Shown here piece after piece: positions 25,328-33,622 of a DNA stretch of 51,793 nt. The notes beneath the pieces were generated by a model. The model had not been told where the DNA came from. It saw only the letters and a list, made by a program, of their open reading frames with translations, and searched no databases. The stretch is from Oerskovia rustica (GTDB taxonomy: Bacteria > Actinomycetota > Actinomycetes > Actinomycetales > Cellulomonadaceae), in NCBI RefSeq assembly GCF_014836555.1, contig NZ_JACSQQ010000001.1:186842-238634 (forward strand), read 5' to 3'. Positions within the stretch are counted from its first letter, which is position 1; the number at the start of each line of letters is the position of its first letter. The position numbers and the translations under genes were made by a program.

Positions 25328-26937
25328 GCACCACGGACCAGCCGGTGACGCTCGTCGTCCGCGGCGCACGGCTCACGACCCCGGAGGGGCTGTCGGAGCC
25401 CGTCGACGTGCTGGTCGCGGGCGACACGATCGACGACGTCGTCCCGGCGGGCACCGTGCCCGTGCCCGCGGGGGCGCACGTGGTCGAGGCCGCGGGGCGC
25501 ATCGCGTTCCCCGGCTTCATCGACTCCCACGTGCACGGCGAGGCCGCGGTCCTGGACCCCGACGTGCAGCTCGCGATGCTGCGCCAGGGCGTCACGAGCA
25601 TCGTCACCGGGCAGGACGGCGTCTCCTACGCCCCCTCGGCGCCGCTGCCCGTCGCGGACGGAGCCCCCGACGCGCACACCTGGGCCACGGGCTACTTCAG
25701 CGCGATCAACGGCGAGCACCCCACGTTCCGGGGCGGCTCGGTCGCGGACCTGCTCGCGACCTACGAGGGCACGACGCCGCTCAACGTCGCCTACCTCGTG
25801 CCGCACGGCACGCTGCGCTACGGCGTCCTGGGCGGCGCGGCCCGCCCCGCGACGCCCGAGGAGACCGGTCGCATGGTCGCCCTGCTGCGCGAGGCGCTCG
25901 ACGACGGCGCGTGCGGCATGTCCACGGGCCTCGAGTACGCCCCGGCCTCGAACGCGACCGACGACGAGCTCGTCGCCCTGGCCCGCGTCCTCGCCGAGCA
26001 CGACCTGCCCCACGTGAGCCACATGCGCGGCTACGAGGACAAGGCCGGGACCGCGATGGCCGAGCTCGTCCGGGTCGCCCGGGCGTCGGGCGTCGCGACC
26101 CACGTCTCGCACTACCACGGCCCCGCGGCCGAGCTCGTGGGCTACGTCGAGGACGCCCACGCGGCCGGGCTCGACGTCACGTTCGACTCCTACCCGTACC
26201 TGCGCGGCGCCTCGATCCTCTCGATGGTCTCGCTGCCCACGTGGCTGCCCGTCGCGGACCCGGACGCCACGGTCGCGATGCTCCAGGACCCCGGCGTCGT
26301 CGCGCGCCTCAAGGCCGAGCACTTTCCCGGCCTCGCCGCCCTCTGGGGCCGCGTGACCATGGCCGCCGTCCCCGGCGAGCTGCGCTGGAGCGAGGGCATG
26401 GCCCTGCTCGACGTGGCCGACCGGCTCGGCCTCGACCCGGTCGACACGACGCTGCGCATCCTCGTCTCGACGCACCTGCGTGCGGGCTGCGTGTTCGCGC
26501 AGCCGCCGACCAACTCCCCCGGGTCCGTCCGCACGCTCCTGCGCCACCCTGCGCAGATGGCCGGGTCGGACGCCATCTACCAGGGCGGGCGCCCCCACCC
26601 GCGTGGCTGGGGCGCGTTCGCGCGGTTCCTCGCGGAACACGTGCGCACGCTCGGGGACTGGACGTGGCACGAGGCCGAGCGGCACCTGTCGACCGCGGCC
26701 GCCGAGCGCTTCGGGTTCACCGACCGGGGCCGCCTGGTGCCCGGCGCGCGCGCGGACGTCGCACTGCTCGACCCGGAGACCGTGCAGGACGTCGCGACGT
26801 ACGAGGACCCGCGCCGGCCCGCGACCGGGATCGACGACGTACTCGTCGCCGGCGTCCCCGTGCTCGCGGGCGGCCTGCCCACCGGGGCCACCCCCGGGCG
26901 TGCGCTGCGACCGACCGTCCCGGCGGTCCGCGCGTGA
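25324..26937 (+). CDS. N-acyl-D-amino-acid deacylase (D-aminoacylase family)
   Basis: 537 aa amidohydrolase-superfamily enzyme. Metal-binding and active-site motifs seen are FIDSHVHGE near residue 63, GMSTGLEYAPA, HVSHMRGYED, THVSHYHG and a late SDAIYQGGRPHPRGWGAF. The family hydrolyses N-acyl-D-amino acids (or related imides) to D-amino acid plus carboxylate. The ATGA overlap with GH20 and GTGA overlap with the IclR gene show translational coupling. The downstream PLP enzyme and RidA fit a D-amino-acid product. Confidence 0.88.
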   Translation: MSTTDQPVTLVVRGARLTTPEGLSEPVDVLVAGDTIDDVVPAGTVPVPAGAHVVEAAGRIAFPGFIDSHVHGEAAVLDPDVQLAMLRQGVTSIVTGQDGVSYAPSAPLPVADGAPDAHTWATGYFSAINGEHPTFRGGSVADLLATYEGTTPLNVAYLVPHGTLRYGVLGGAARPATPEETGRMVALLREALDDGACGMSTGLEYAPASNATDDELVALARVLAEHDLPHVSHMRGYEDKAGTAMAELVRVARASGVATHVSHYHGPAAELVGYVEDAHAAGLDVTFDSYPYLRGASILSMVSLPTWLPVADPDATVAMLQDPGVVARLKAEHFPGLAALWGRVTMAAVPGELRWSEGMALLDVADRLGLDPVDTTLRILVSTHLRAGCVFAQPPTNSPGSVRTLLRHPAQMAGSDAIYQGGRPHPRGWGAFARFLAEHVRTLGDWTWHEAERHLSTAAAERFGFTDRGRLVPGARADVALLDPETVQDVATYEDPRRPATGIDDVLVAGVPVLAGGLPTGATPGRALRPTVPAVRA

Positions 26938-27779
26938 GCGTCGGCCCGCGGGCCACCGCGACCACCGCCGTCACGACCACCGACGCCGCGAGCAGGAACT
27001 CGTCCCAGTCGCTGCGGCGCGCGCTCGGGATCCTCGACGCGCTGCGCCACGACGCGGCGCGCGGACTGAGCCTCGTCGAGCTCGCGGACGTCCTCGGAAC
27101 GCACAAGAGCACGGTCTCGCGCCTGCTCGCGCCTCTCGTCGAGGTCCACCTCGTCCGGCGCACCCCGACCGGGCGCTTCGTGCTGGGGGCTGGCACGCTG
27201 CGGCTCGGCCAGGCGTACCTCGAAGGGCTCGACCTGCGCACGGTCGCCGAACCGCACCTCGCGGCGCTCATGCGCGCCTCGGGGGCCACGTGCCACCTCG
27301 TCGTGCACGACGGCCTCGACGTCGTCTACATCGACAAGAAGGAGAACACCGCGGTCGTACGCATGGCCTCGCGCATCGGGCGCCGCATGCCGCTGTACTG
27401 CACGGGCGTCGGCAAGGCGATCCTCGCTGCGAGCGACGTCGAGCTCCTCGACGCCGTGCTCGAGCACCCCATGCCCGCCGTCACCGCGCGCACCGTCACG
27501 AGCCCCGAGCACCTGCGGGCCGAGATCCGCACGGTCGCCCAGCGCGGCTACGCGATCGACGACCGCGAGAACGAGGCCGAGGTGCGCTGCGTCGCGGCCG
27601 CCGTCGTCGACCACACGGAGACCGCGATCGGCGCGCTCTCCGTCTCCGCCCTCGCCTCGCACATGCCGCCCGCACGGGTGCGCGAGCTGGGCCCGCTCGT
27701 CGTGCAGGCCGCCCGCGCGGTCTCCGCCGGGATGGGCTCCGTGCGCTGCGGCTACGAACCCACCGGGAGGAACGCATGA
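26934..27779 (+). CDS. IclR-family transcriptional regulator
   Basis: 281 aa. Winged helix-turn-helix at about residues 22-80 (SLRRALGILDALRHD, LVELADVLGTHKSTVSRLL) and an IclR effector-binding domain after it (RIGRRMPLYCTGVGKAILA, RGYAIDDRENEAEVRCVAA). It is embedded between the deacylase and the PLP enzyme with GTGA and ATGA overlaps, so it is made together with the enzymes it probably controls. The palindromes at 23498-23531 are candidate operators. Confidence 0.92.
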   Translation: MSVGPRATATTAVTTTDAASRNSSQSLRRALGILDALRHDAARGLSLVELADVLGTHKSTVSRLLAPLVEVHLVRRTPTGRFVLGAGTLRLGQAYLEGLDLRTVAEPHLAALMRASGATCHLVVHDGLDVVYIDKKENTAVVRMASRIGRRMPLYCTGVGKAILAASDVELLDAVLEHPMPAVTARTVTSPEHLRAEIRTVAQRGYAIDDRENEAEVRCVAAAVVDHTETAIGALSVSALASHMPPARVRELGPLVVQAARAVSAGMGSVRCGYEPTGRNA

Positions 27780-29176
27780 CCCACCCCACCCAGCCACCCG
27801 CACACGCGACCGGGCCGGCGGCGGCGAGCGCCGTCGTCGGGCCGGCGACCAAGGGCCTGCGGCTCGACGCCGAGCGGACCGTCGCCGACGTGCTCGCCGA
27901 CTCGCCCCGCATCACCGACGACGCCTTCTCCTGGCCGCTCCTGACGCTCGACGACGCGGCGCTCGACCACAACGTCGCGCTCATGGCGCGACTGTGCGCC
28001 GAGCACGGCGTCGAGCACGCACCGCACGTCAAGACCGCGATGTCCCGCTCGCTCTACGCGCGCCAGGCACGCGCCGGGGCGTGGGGCGCGACCGTCGCGA
28101 CCCCGTCCCAGCTGCGCGTCGTGCGCACGTGGGGGGTCGAGCGGGTGTTCCTCGCGAACGAGCTCATGGACCCGCGCGACATCGCGTGGCTGCGCCGCGA
28201 GCTCGAGGCCTCGGTCGCCCCGGGCGGTGCGCCGTTCGAGGCGTGGGTGTACGTCGACTCGATCGAGGGCGTCGGGCTCCTCACGCGCGGCTTCGCGGGG
28301 GCGACCCCCGAGGTCGTCGCGGGGCTCGGCGTGCTCGTCGAGGTCGGCGTCCCGGGCGGGCGCACGGGTGTGCGCAGCACGGCCGACGCGCTGGGCCTGG
28401 CCCGCGCCGTGCGCGCCGCAGGCCTGCGCGTGCCGGGCGTCGCCGGGTACGAGGGGTCGGCCGCGGGCGGCACCACGCCCGAGGACCTCGCCAAGGTCAC
28501 CGCCTACTGCCGGGGCCTGCGCGACGTCGCGGCCGCGTTCGTCCGCGAGGGCCTCGTGCCCGACGACGAGCCCGTGGTCGTGACCGCGGGCGGCAGCTCG
28601 TTCCTCGACGTCGTGCTCGCCGAGCTCCCCGGCCCGCTCACCATCCCGGGCAGCGCCGGGACCGACGGCCCCGACGGGTCCTCGGTCACGCGCGACGTGC
28701 GCGTCGTCGTGCGCTCGGGCGCGTACGTCACCCACGACCACGGCTTCTGCGCGCGCATGGACCCGTGGGACCGCATCCCGGGCGGCGAGCCGATGCACGC
28801 GGCCGCGGTCGTGTGGGGGCAGGTGCTCTCGGTCCCCGAGCCAGGGCTCGTGCTGTGCGGCGTGGGCCGGCGCGACGTGTCGTACGACATCGACCTGCCG
28901 ACGGCCCTGTGGCTGCGCACGCTCGACGAGAACGGCGGGCTGCGCCCGGCGCAGGACCTCGCGGGGGCGCGCGTCACGGGACTCAACGACCAGCACCTGT
29001 ACCTCACGATCGACCCCACGCCCGCGGGCAGCGCCCCGGTCACGACGCAGATCCGGCCCGGCGACGTCGTCGGTCTCGGGATCTCGCACCCGTGCACGCT
29101 GTTCGACAAGTGGCGCGTGGCCGTCGTCGTGAGCGACGACGACCAGGTCGTCGACATCGTCGGCACCGAGTTCTGA
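27776..29176 (+). CDS. D-amino-acid deaminase / D-serine dehydratase-like PLP enzyme (DSD1/D-threonine aldolase fold)
   Basis: 466 aa alanine-racemase-fold PLP enzyme. The Schiff-base Lys is in the N-terminal HAPHVKTAMS motif (near residue 86), and the metal-binding His and Cys of the eukaryotic-type D-serine dehydratase family are in GISHPCTLFDKW near the C-terminus. Such enzymes turn D-serine, D-threonine or other D-amino acids into 2-keto acids and ammonia, or cleave D-3-hydroxy amino acids. The first 45 residues are an Ala/Thr-rich leader. Its place after a D-aminoacylase and before RidA supports the deaminase reading. Confidence 0.87.
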   Translation: MTHPTQPPAHATGPAAASAVVGPATKGLRLDAERTVADVLADSPRITDDAFSWPLLTLDDAALDHNVALMARLCAEHGVEHAPHVKTAMSRSLYARQARAGAWGATVATPSQLRVVRTWGVERVFLANELMDPRDIAWLRRELEASVAPGGAPFEAWVYVDSIEGVGLLTRGFAGATPEVVAGLGVLVEVGVPGGRTGVRSTADALGLARAVRAAGLRVPGVAGYEGSAAGGTTPEDLAKVTAYCRGLRDVAAAFVREGLVPDDEPVVVTAGGSSFLDVVLAELPGPLTIPGSAGTDGPDGSSVTRDVRVVVRSGAYVTHDHGFCARMDPWDRIPGGEPMHAAAVVWGQVLSVPEPGLVLCGVGRRDVSYDIDLPTALWLRTLDENGGLRPAQDLAGARVTGLNDQHLYLTIDPTPAGSAPVTTQIRPGDVVGLGISHPCTLFDKWRVAVVVSDDDQVVDIVGTEF

Positions 29177-29221
29177 CCCCGGTCGCGGAGCACCCGGACC
29201 ACCCCGAGAGAAAGAGACACG

Positions 29222-29629
29222 ATGAGCACCCCCAAGACCCCGATCAGCACCCCGCACGCACCGGCACCGGCCCACACCTTCCACCAGGGTGTGCGCAAGG
29301 GCCCGTTCGTCCAGGTCTCGGGTCAGGGCCCGGTCGACCCCGCGACGAGCGAGTACCTGTACCCCGGGGACGTCGCGGCGCAGACCACGCGCACCCTGGA
29401 GAACGTCAAGGCCATCGTCGAGGGCGCGGGCGCCACGTTCGACGACGTCGTGATGCTGCGCGTCTACCTCACCAAGCGCGAGGACTTCCCGATCATGAAC
29501 GACGCGTACGGCGCGTTCGTCGAGGCCAACTGCCCGGGCGGCGTCCTGCCGGCCCGCACCACGGTCTTCACGGGCCTGCCCCGCGAGGAGATGCTGGTCG
29601 AGATCGACGGGCTCGCGATCACGGACTGA
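29222..29629 (+). CDS. ridA: RidA family enamine/imine deaminase
   Basis: 135 aa, standard RidA/YjgF length. Family segments include FVQVSGQGPVDPAT, TRTLENVKAIVEGAGATFDDVV and LPARTTVFTGLPREEMLVEIDG, with the conserved Arg in the PARTTV motif. It hydrolyses reactive 2-aminoacrylate-type enamines released by PLP-dependent Ser/Thr dehydratases, so its place as last gene after a D-amino-acid deaminase is functionally apt. GAGAGAAAGAG precedes the ATG. A large family A palindrome begins 12 bases after the stop. Confidence 0.93.
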   Translation: MSTPKTPISTPHAPAPAHTFHQGVRKGPFVQVSGQGPVDPATSEYLYPGDVAAQTTRTLENVKAIVEGAGATFDDVVMLRVYLTKREDFPIMNDAYGAFVEANCPGGVLPARTTVFTGLPREEMLVEIDGLAITD

Positions 29630-29640
29630 CGCTCCCTCCG

Positions 29641-29705
29641 CCGCTGAGTGCGTGATTCGGCTGCGACTCGCCGGGCGTGTCGCAGCCGAACCATGCACTC
29701 AGCGG
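29641..29705. repeat. Palindromic element family A, copy 1
   Basis: 27-base arms (29641-29667, 29679-29705) pair at 25 of 27 positions, with one of the two mismatches a G-U pair, around the loop TCGCCGGGCGT. The ends are CCGCTGAGTGC/GCACTCAGCGG. It follows the ridA stop and precedes the ATPase promoter, so it may terminate the D-amino-acid operon. Confidence 0.9.
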
Positions 29706-29730
29706 AACGCGCGCCGTGGGTGGCCGCGCC

Positions 29731-29736
29731 TAGCCT
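29731..29736 (+). promoter_or_regulatory. -10 element of the AAA ATPase gene
   Basis: TAGCCT ends six bases before the ATG at 29743, a clear leaderless arrangement, 26 bases after the family A palindrome. Confidence 0.5.
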
Positions 29737-29742
29737 GGCGGG

Positions 29743-30987
29743 ATGATCGAGACGCTCGCCATCGAGGGCTACCGCTCGCTGCGGCACCTCGTCCTGCCCC
29801 TGGGCCGCCTCACGGTCGTGACGGGCGCCAACGGCGTGGGCAAGTCGAGCCTGTACCGCTCGCTGCGTCTGCTCGCCGAGTGCGCGCTGGGCGGCGCGGT
29901 CGGGGCGCTGGCCCGCGAGGGCGGCCTGCCCTCGACGCTGTGGGCCGGGCCGGAGGTCGTCGGGCGCTCGGTGCGCGAGGGCGTGCACCCCGTGCAGGGC
30001 ACGGTGCGCGGTGGCCCGGTCGCGCTGCGGCTGGGCTTCGCGAGCGGCCCGGACCCCCTGCCCGACGGCGCGGCGTCCGCAGGTGCGTCGCTCACCGGCG
30101 CGTACGGGTACGCGATCGACCTGGGGCTGCCGCAGGACGGCGGCGCGTCGTTCGGCCTGGACCCCGAGATCAAGACCGAGGTCGTCTGGTCGGGACCTGT
30201 CCTGCGCCCCGCGACGCTCGTCGCCGACCGGCACGGCCCCTCGGTCCGGCTGCGCGACGAGGACGGGGTGTGGCAGGCGTCAGGGCGCCGGCTGCGGTCC
30301 TTCGACAGCATGCTCTCGGAGGTCGTGGACCCGGTCGGCGCCCCCGAGCTCGTGCTGGTGCGCGAGCGCCTGCGCTCCTGGCGCTTCTACGACCAGTTCC
30401 GCACCGACGCCCTGGCCCCGGCTCGCGCCTCGCACGTCGGCACCCGCACCCCGGTCCTCGCGCACGACGGCGCCGACCTCGCCGCGGCCCTCGAGACGAT
30501 CCGCGAGCTGGGCCTGGCCGACGACCTGGACGCCGCTGTCGAGGACGCGTTCCCCGGGTCGAGCGTGCGCGTGCGGGTGACGGACGACGGCCGGTTCTCG
30601 CTCGAGCTGCGCCAGCACGGCCTGCTGCGCCCGCTGGGCAGCGCCGAGCTGTCCGACGGCACGCTGCGCTACCTGCTGTGGGTCGCCGCCCTGCTCACCC
30701 CCCGGCCGCCCGAGCTGCTCGTGCTCAACGAGCCCGAGACGAGCCTGCACCCCGAGCTGCTGCCCGCGCTCGGAGCCCTGGTCGCCGGGGCCGCGCGACG
30801 CACGCAGGTCGTGGTCGTGACGCACTCACAGGCGTTGGTCCGGGCCATGGAGGACGCGGCGGTCGGCTCGCGAACGGCCTCCCCGGCGCTCGTGCACGTC
30901 GAGCTCGTCAAGGAGCTCGGCGAGACGACGGTCGCGGGCCGCGAGGGACCGCTCGACGAGCCGCAGTGGCACTGGCCCAAACGCTGA
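29743..30987 (+). CDS. AAA-family ATPase (RecF/SMC-like, predicted ATPase)
   Basis: 414 aa. Starts IETLAIEGYRSLRHL, the usual RecF/OLD-like first strand, with Walker A GANGVGKSS (about residues 27-35), a signature-like LSDGTLRYL and Walker B LLVLNEPETSLHP near 325-340, then THSQ. No Toprim nuclease domain follows, so it is not an OLD nuclease; it belongs to the free-standing predicted ATPase group, some members of which act in defence. The stop codon TGA lies inside the family A palindrome. It is alone between two such palindromes. Confidence 0.85.
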   Translation: MIETLAIEGYRSLRHLVLPLGRLTVVTGANGVGKSSLYRSLRLLAECALGGAVGALAREGGLPSTLWAGPEVVGRSVREGVHPVQGTVRGGPVALRLGFASGPDPLPDGAASAGASLTGAYGYAIDLGLPQDGGASFGLDPEIKTEVVWSGPVLRPATLVADRHGPSVRLRDEDGVWQASGRRLRSFDSMLSEVVDPVGAPELVLVRERLRSWRFYDQFRTDALAPARASHVGTRTPVLAHDGADLAAALETIRELGLADDLDAAVEDAFPGSSVRVRVTDDGRFSLELRQHGLLRPLGSAELSDGTLRYLLWVAALLTPRPPELLVLNEPETSLHPELLPALGALVAGAARRTQVVVVTHSQALVRAMEDAAVGSRTASPALVHVELVKELGETTVAGREGPLDEPQWHWPKR

Positions 30988-31044
30988 GTGCATGGTCCGG
31001 CCGCGACTCGCCGGGCGCGTCGCGGCCGGATCATGCACTTAGCG
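30982..31044. repeat. Palindromic element family A, copy 2
   Basis: 26-base arms (30982-31007, 31019-31044), all positions paired if two G-U pairs are allowed, around the loop TCGCCGGGCGC. It contains the ATPase stop codon (CGC TGA) and fills the convergent gap to the glycerate kinase gene, so it may end transcription from both sides. Compared with copy 1, the stem base pair T-A has become C-G on both arms (GGCTGCGAC to GGCCGCGAC and its partner). Confidence 0.9.
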
Positions 31045-31051
31045 GCCGGGA

Positions 31052-32296
31052 TCAGCGACGCACGGACCCCAGGTACAGGCTCGTGACCGACGCCGCGACC
31101 TCGGTCAACCGGCTCGCGGTGCGCGCCACGAGCTCCTCGAGGTCGGTCGGTCCGGGAGCGATCGAGAACGCCGCCGTGATCCCCGCGGCACGCGACTGCC
31201 GCGCGGGCAGGAGCACCTGCCCGGCGATCACCACGACGGGCGGCCGGCCCGGCGCGGCCGCGGCGAGCGCCCCGATCCCGTCGGCGACCTTGCCGTTGAC
31301 GGACTGCGAGTCGAACGAGCCCTCGCCGGTGAGCACCAGGTCGGCGTCCGCGACGGCCGCGGGCAGCCCGATCGCCTGCGCGACCAGGGTCGCGCCGTGC
31401 TCGAGCTCGGCGCCGAGGACCGCGACGAGGGCCGCCGGCACCCCACCGGCAGCGCCCGCCCCCGAGAGGTCGTGCGTGCGGACGCCGGTCTCGCGCTCGA
31501 GCAGGTCGGCCCAGCGCACGAGCGCCGTGTCCAGGAACGCGACGTCCGCCTCGCTCGCCCCCTTCTGCGGCCCGAACACCGCGGCCGCCCCGCGCTCGCC
31601 CACGAGCGGGTTCGTCACGTCGACGGCCAGCCGCCACCGCACCTCGCGGGCCCGCGGGTGCAGTCCCCCGAGGTCGAGGCCGACGACCCGAGCGAGCCCC
31701 TCGCCGCCGTCGGGCACGAGGGTCCCGGCGAGCTCCCCGTCCGCCGACGAGGCGACCGTCGCGACCGAGTGCGCGAGGAGCCGGGCGCCGAGACCGGTGA
31801 GGACTCCTGCGCCGCCGTCCGTCGAGGCGGAACCGCCGAGGCACAGGACGACCTCCTCGACCCCGGCGTCCAGGACCGCCGCGCACGCCTCTCCCGTGCC
31901 GCGCGTGTGCGCGTGGAGCGGCTGGAGGACGACGTCGCTCACAGCCGGCAGGCCGCTCGCCGCGGCGAGCTCGACCACGCCGATGCGGCGGTCGGCCGAC
32001 ACCCCGTAGCGTGCCCGGCGCGGGCGCCCGATCGCGTCGACCGTCTCGACCTCGCGCGCCTCGACCCCCCACACGGACAGGAGCGCGTCGAGCGTGCCCT
32101 CGCCGCCGTCGGCCATGGGCAGGAGCCTGACCTCGGAGTCCGGTGCCGCGGCCAGGACGCCGTCGGCGAGGTGCCGGGCCACGTCCGTGGCCGTCGCGGA
32201 GCCCTTGAACGAGTCGGGCGCGATCACGACGCGCAGCGGTCGCGGGCCGGTGCGCGCGGGGTCGACGGTCGGTGCGGCGTTCGTCGTCGGAGGCAC
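31052..32296 (-). CDS. Glycerate kinase (GarK/GlxK family)
   Basis: 414 aa. The start region VVIAPDSFKGSATATDVARHLADG and the motifs PMADGGEGTLDAL and LCLGGSASTDGGAGVLTGLGARL are diagnostic of glycerate 2-kinase, which phosphorylates D-glycerate to 2-phosphoglycerate with ATP. GTG 32296 was chosen because TACGAT ends six bases upstream (leaderless) and the conserved region begins soon after. It lies downstream of the DUF916-like gene on the same strand, but the relation to that gene is unclear. Confidence 0.93.
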   Translation of the reverse strand: MPPTTNAAPTVDPARTGPRPLRVVIAPDSFKGSATATDVARHLADGVLAAAPDSEVRLLPMADGGEGTLDALLSVWGVEAREVETVDAIGRPRRARYGVSADRRIGVVELAAASGLPAVSDVVLQPLHAHTRGTGEACAAVLDAGVEEVVLCLGGSASTDGGAGVLTGLGARLLAHSVATVASSADGELAGTLVPDGGEGLARVVGLDLGGLHPRAREVRWRLAVDVTNPLVGERGAAAVFGPQKGASEADVAFLDTALVRWADLLERETGVRTHDLSGAGAAGGVPAALVAVLGAELEHGATLVAQAIGLPAAVADADLVLTGEGSFDSQSVNGKVADGIGALAAAAPGRPPVVVIAGQVLLPARQSRAAGITAAFSIAPGPTDLEELVARTASRLTEVAASVTSLYLGSVRR

Positions 32297-32302
32297 GCCC
32301 CG

Positions 32303-32308
32303 ATCGTA
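32303..32308 (-). promoter_or_regulatory. -10 element of the glycerate kinase gene
   Basis: TACGAT on the minus strand ends six bases before the GTG at 32296, with no Shine-Dalgarno sequence; leaderless start likely. Confidence 0.5.
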
Positions 32309-32345
32309 GCCAGCGGGTCCGGCCCGCGCCGTGTGGGGGACCTGG

Positions 32346-33443
32346 TCAGGAGGGTGCCGTCGCGCTCGTGGGATCCGCGGCACCGGCCGTCCCTGTCCGT
32401 GCCGCGACCGCAGCGTCGATCCGCGCCTGCGTGCGCGCCTCGCGACGCCGGCGTGCGCGCAGGACCGCGAGCACCGCACCGACGAGGACGAGCAGCGTCC
32501 CGAGCTGGACCCACGGCAGGGTCCACGCCGCGTAGGTACCGGTCACGGGGGCGAGCGCGACCTCGACCACGTCGTCGCCCACGACGAGCGGGGTCGTGGT
32601 CAGGTCGCCCGAGACCTTGCCCAGCGGCCAGACGCCGTCGAGCACGACGCTCCCGCTCGCCTCCTGGCCGGGCAGCACCTCGCGCTGGGCGGGGGCCACG
32701 ACGTCGCGGGCGTTCCAGCCGAAGAGACCGGATCCCACGACCTGGGTGTCCGCGCCGAGCCGGACGTTGCCCTCGTTCGCGACCGTGTAGTCGACGCGCA
32801 CCGCGCCGGGCGCGAAAGGGTTCCAGCTCGGCTCGTAGGTCGCACGGACGTCCGTGAGCGCGAGCGCCGGGGCCAGGTCGCCCCCTACGCGCAGGTGCAC
32901 GCGGGCGCCCACGCGCGTGTCGAACGTGACGGCCGACCCGTCGCCCTCGGGGCGAGCCAGGGCTGCGACGACCCCGGCCGGGTGGTCCCCGGGCGTCGCG
33001 TCGGCGGGGACCGAGACCGTGAACGGCACGGTCACCGACGACTCCGCGGCGACCTCGACGCGCTGGGTCGGCCCGGCGGCCTCTCCCTCACCGAGGGTGA
33101 TCCACGCGCCGCCGTCGACCGGGGCAGTGCCCGCGGGGAGCAGGTCGAACTGCCCGTCCGCGGTCACGACGCCGTCGCTCGCGTACACGTCGAACGTCGC
33201 GGGGTGGGCGCTGAAGTTGGTCACGGTCACGTGGTCGCTCGCCTGCCCGCCGGGGTCGACGGTCAGGCGGAACGAGACGCGCCCGTCGGGCCCGTCGGCC
33301 GTCGCGGGCTCGACGGCCCACGTGGTCCTCGCGGGGCCCGGGTCGGACGCCGCGGTCGCGGACGGGCCGGGTAGTCCGGACAGTGACGCAAGAGCGAGCG
33401 CGAGGACGGCTACGGGCCGGACGGCGCGAGAGAGGACGTTCAT
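32346..33443 (-). CDS. DUF916-like (WxL-interacting) membrane-anchored surface protein
   Basis: 365 aa. A Sec signal peptide ends near residue 31 (ATAA). Two beta-sandwich regions follow; WAVEPATADGPDGRVSFRLTVDPGGQASDHVTVTNFSAHPATFDVYASDG is the DUF916 pattern. A transmembrane helix (WVQLGTLLVLVGAVLAVL, near 315-335) and a basic cytoplasmic tail close the protein. In Firmicutes, DUF916 proteins bind WxL-domain proteins and peptidoglycan. The upstream neighbour is a phosphatase with a WxL-like C-terminus. GGAG sits eight bases before the ATG. Confidence 0.82.
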   Translation of the reverse strand: MNVLSRAVRPVAVLALALASLSGLPGPSATAASDPGPARTTWAVEPATADGPDGRVSFRLTVDPGGQASDHVTVTNFSAHPATFDVYASDGVVTADGQFDLLPAGTAPVDGGAWITLGEGEAAGPTQRVEVAAESSVTVPFTVSVPADATPGDHPAGVVAALARPEGDGSAVTFDTRVGARVHLRVGGDLAPALALTDVRATYEPSWNPFAPGAVRVDYTVANEGNVRLGADTQVVGSGLFGWNARDVVAPAQREVLPGQEASGSVVLDGVWPLGKVSGDLTTTPLVVGDDVVEVALAPVTGTYAAWTLPWVQLGTLLVLVGAVLAVLRARRRREARTQARIDAAVAARTGTAGAADPTSATAPS

Positions 33444-33569
33444 CGATGGGCTCCGAGCGGGGGAAGGTGCACGACCCGCTCCGGTCGGCGACCCGCACGC
33501 ACGGGCGCGCGACGCCGTCGGGCGGACGGACGGGGGGCGGACGGGTGCGCCGCCGGGAGACGACCCGCC

Positions 33570-33602
33570 GGGCCCCGGCGCCACGAGAGCGCACCGGGGC
33601 CC
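33570..33602 (-). terminator. Hairpin terminator after the alkaline phosphatase
   Basis: Arms GGGCCCCGGCG and CACCGGGGCCC pair at ten of eleven positions (the odd pair is G-U in the minus-strand RNA) around an 11-base loop. It lies 20 bases after the phosphatase stop, so the DUF916-like gene may have its own promoter or rely on read-through. Confidence 0.75.
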
Positions 33603-33622
33603 GAGGGTTCGTCAGGCGACGG

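Noticed and set aside
29743-30987. OLD nuclease or Gabija-type defence gene
   Set aside because: Only the ATPase part is present; no Toprim domain and no helicase partner next to it.
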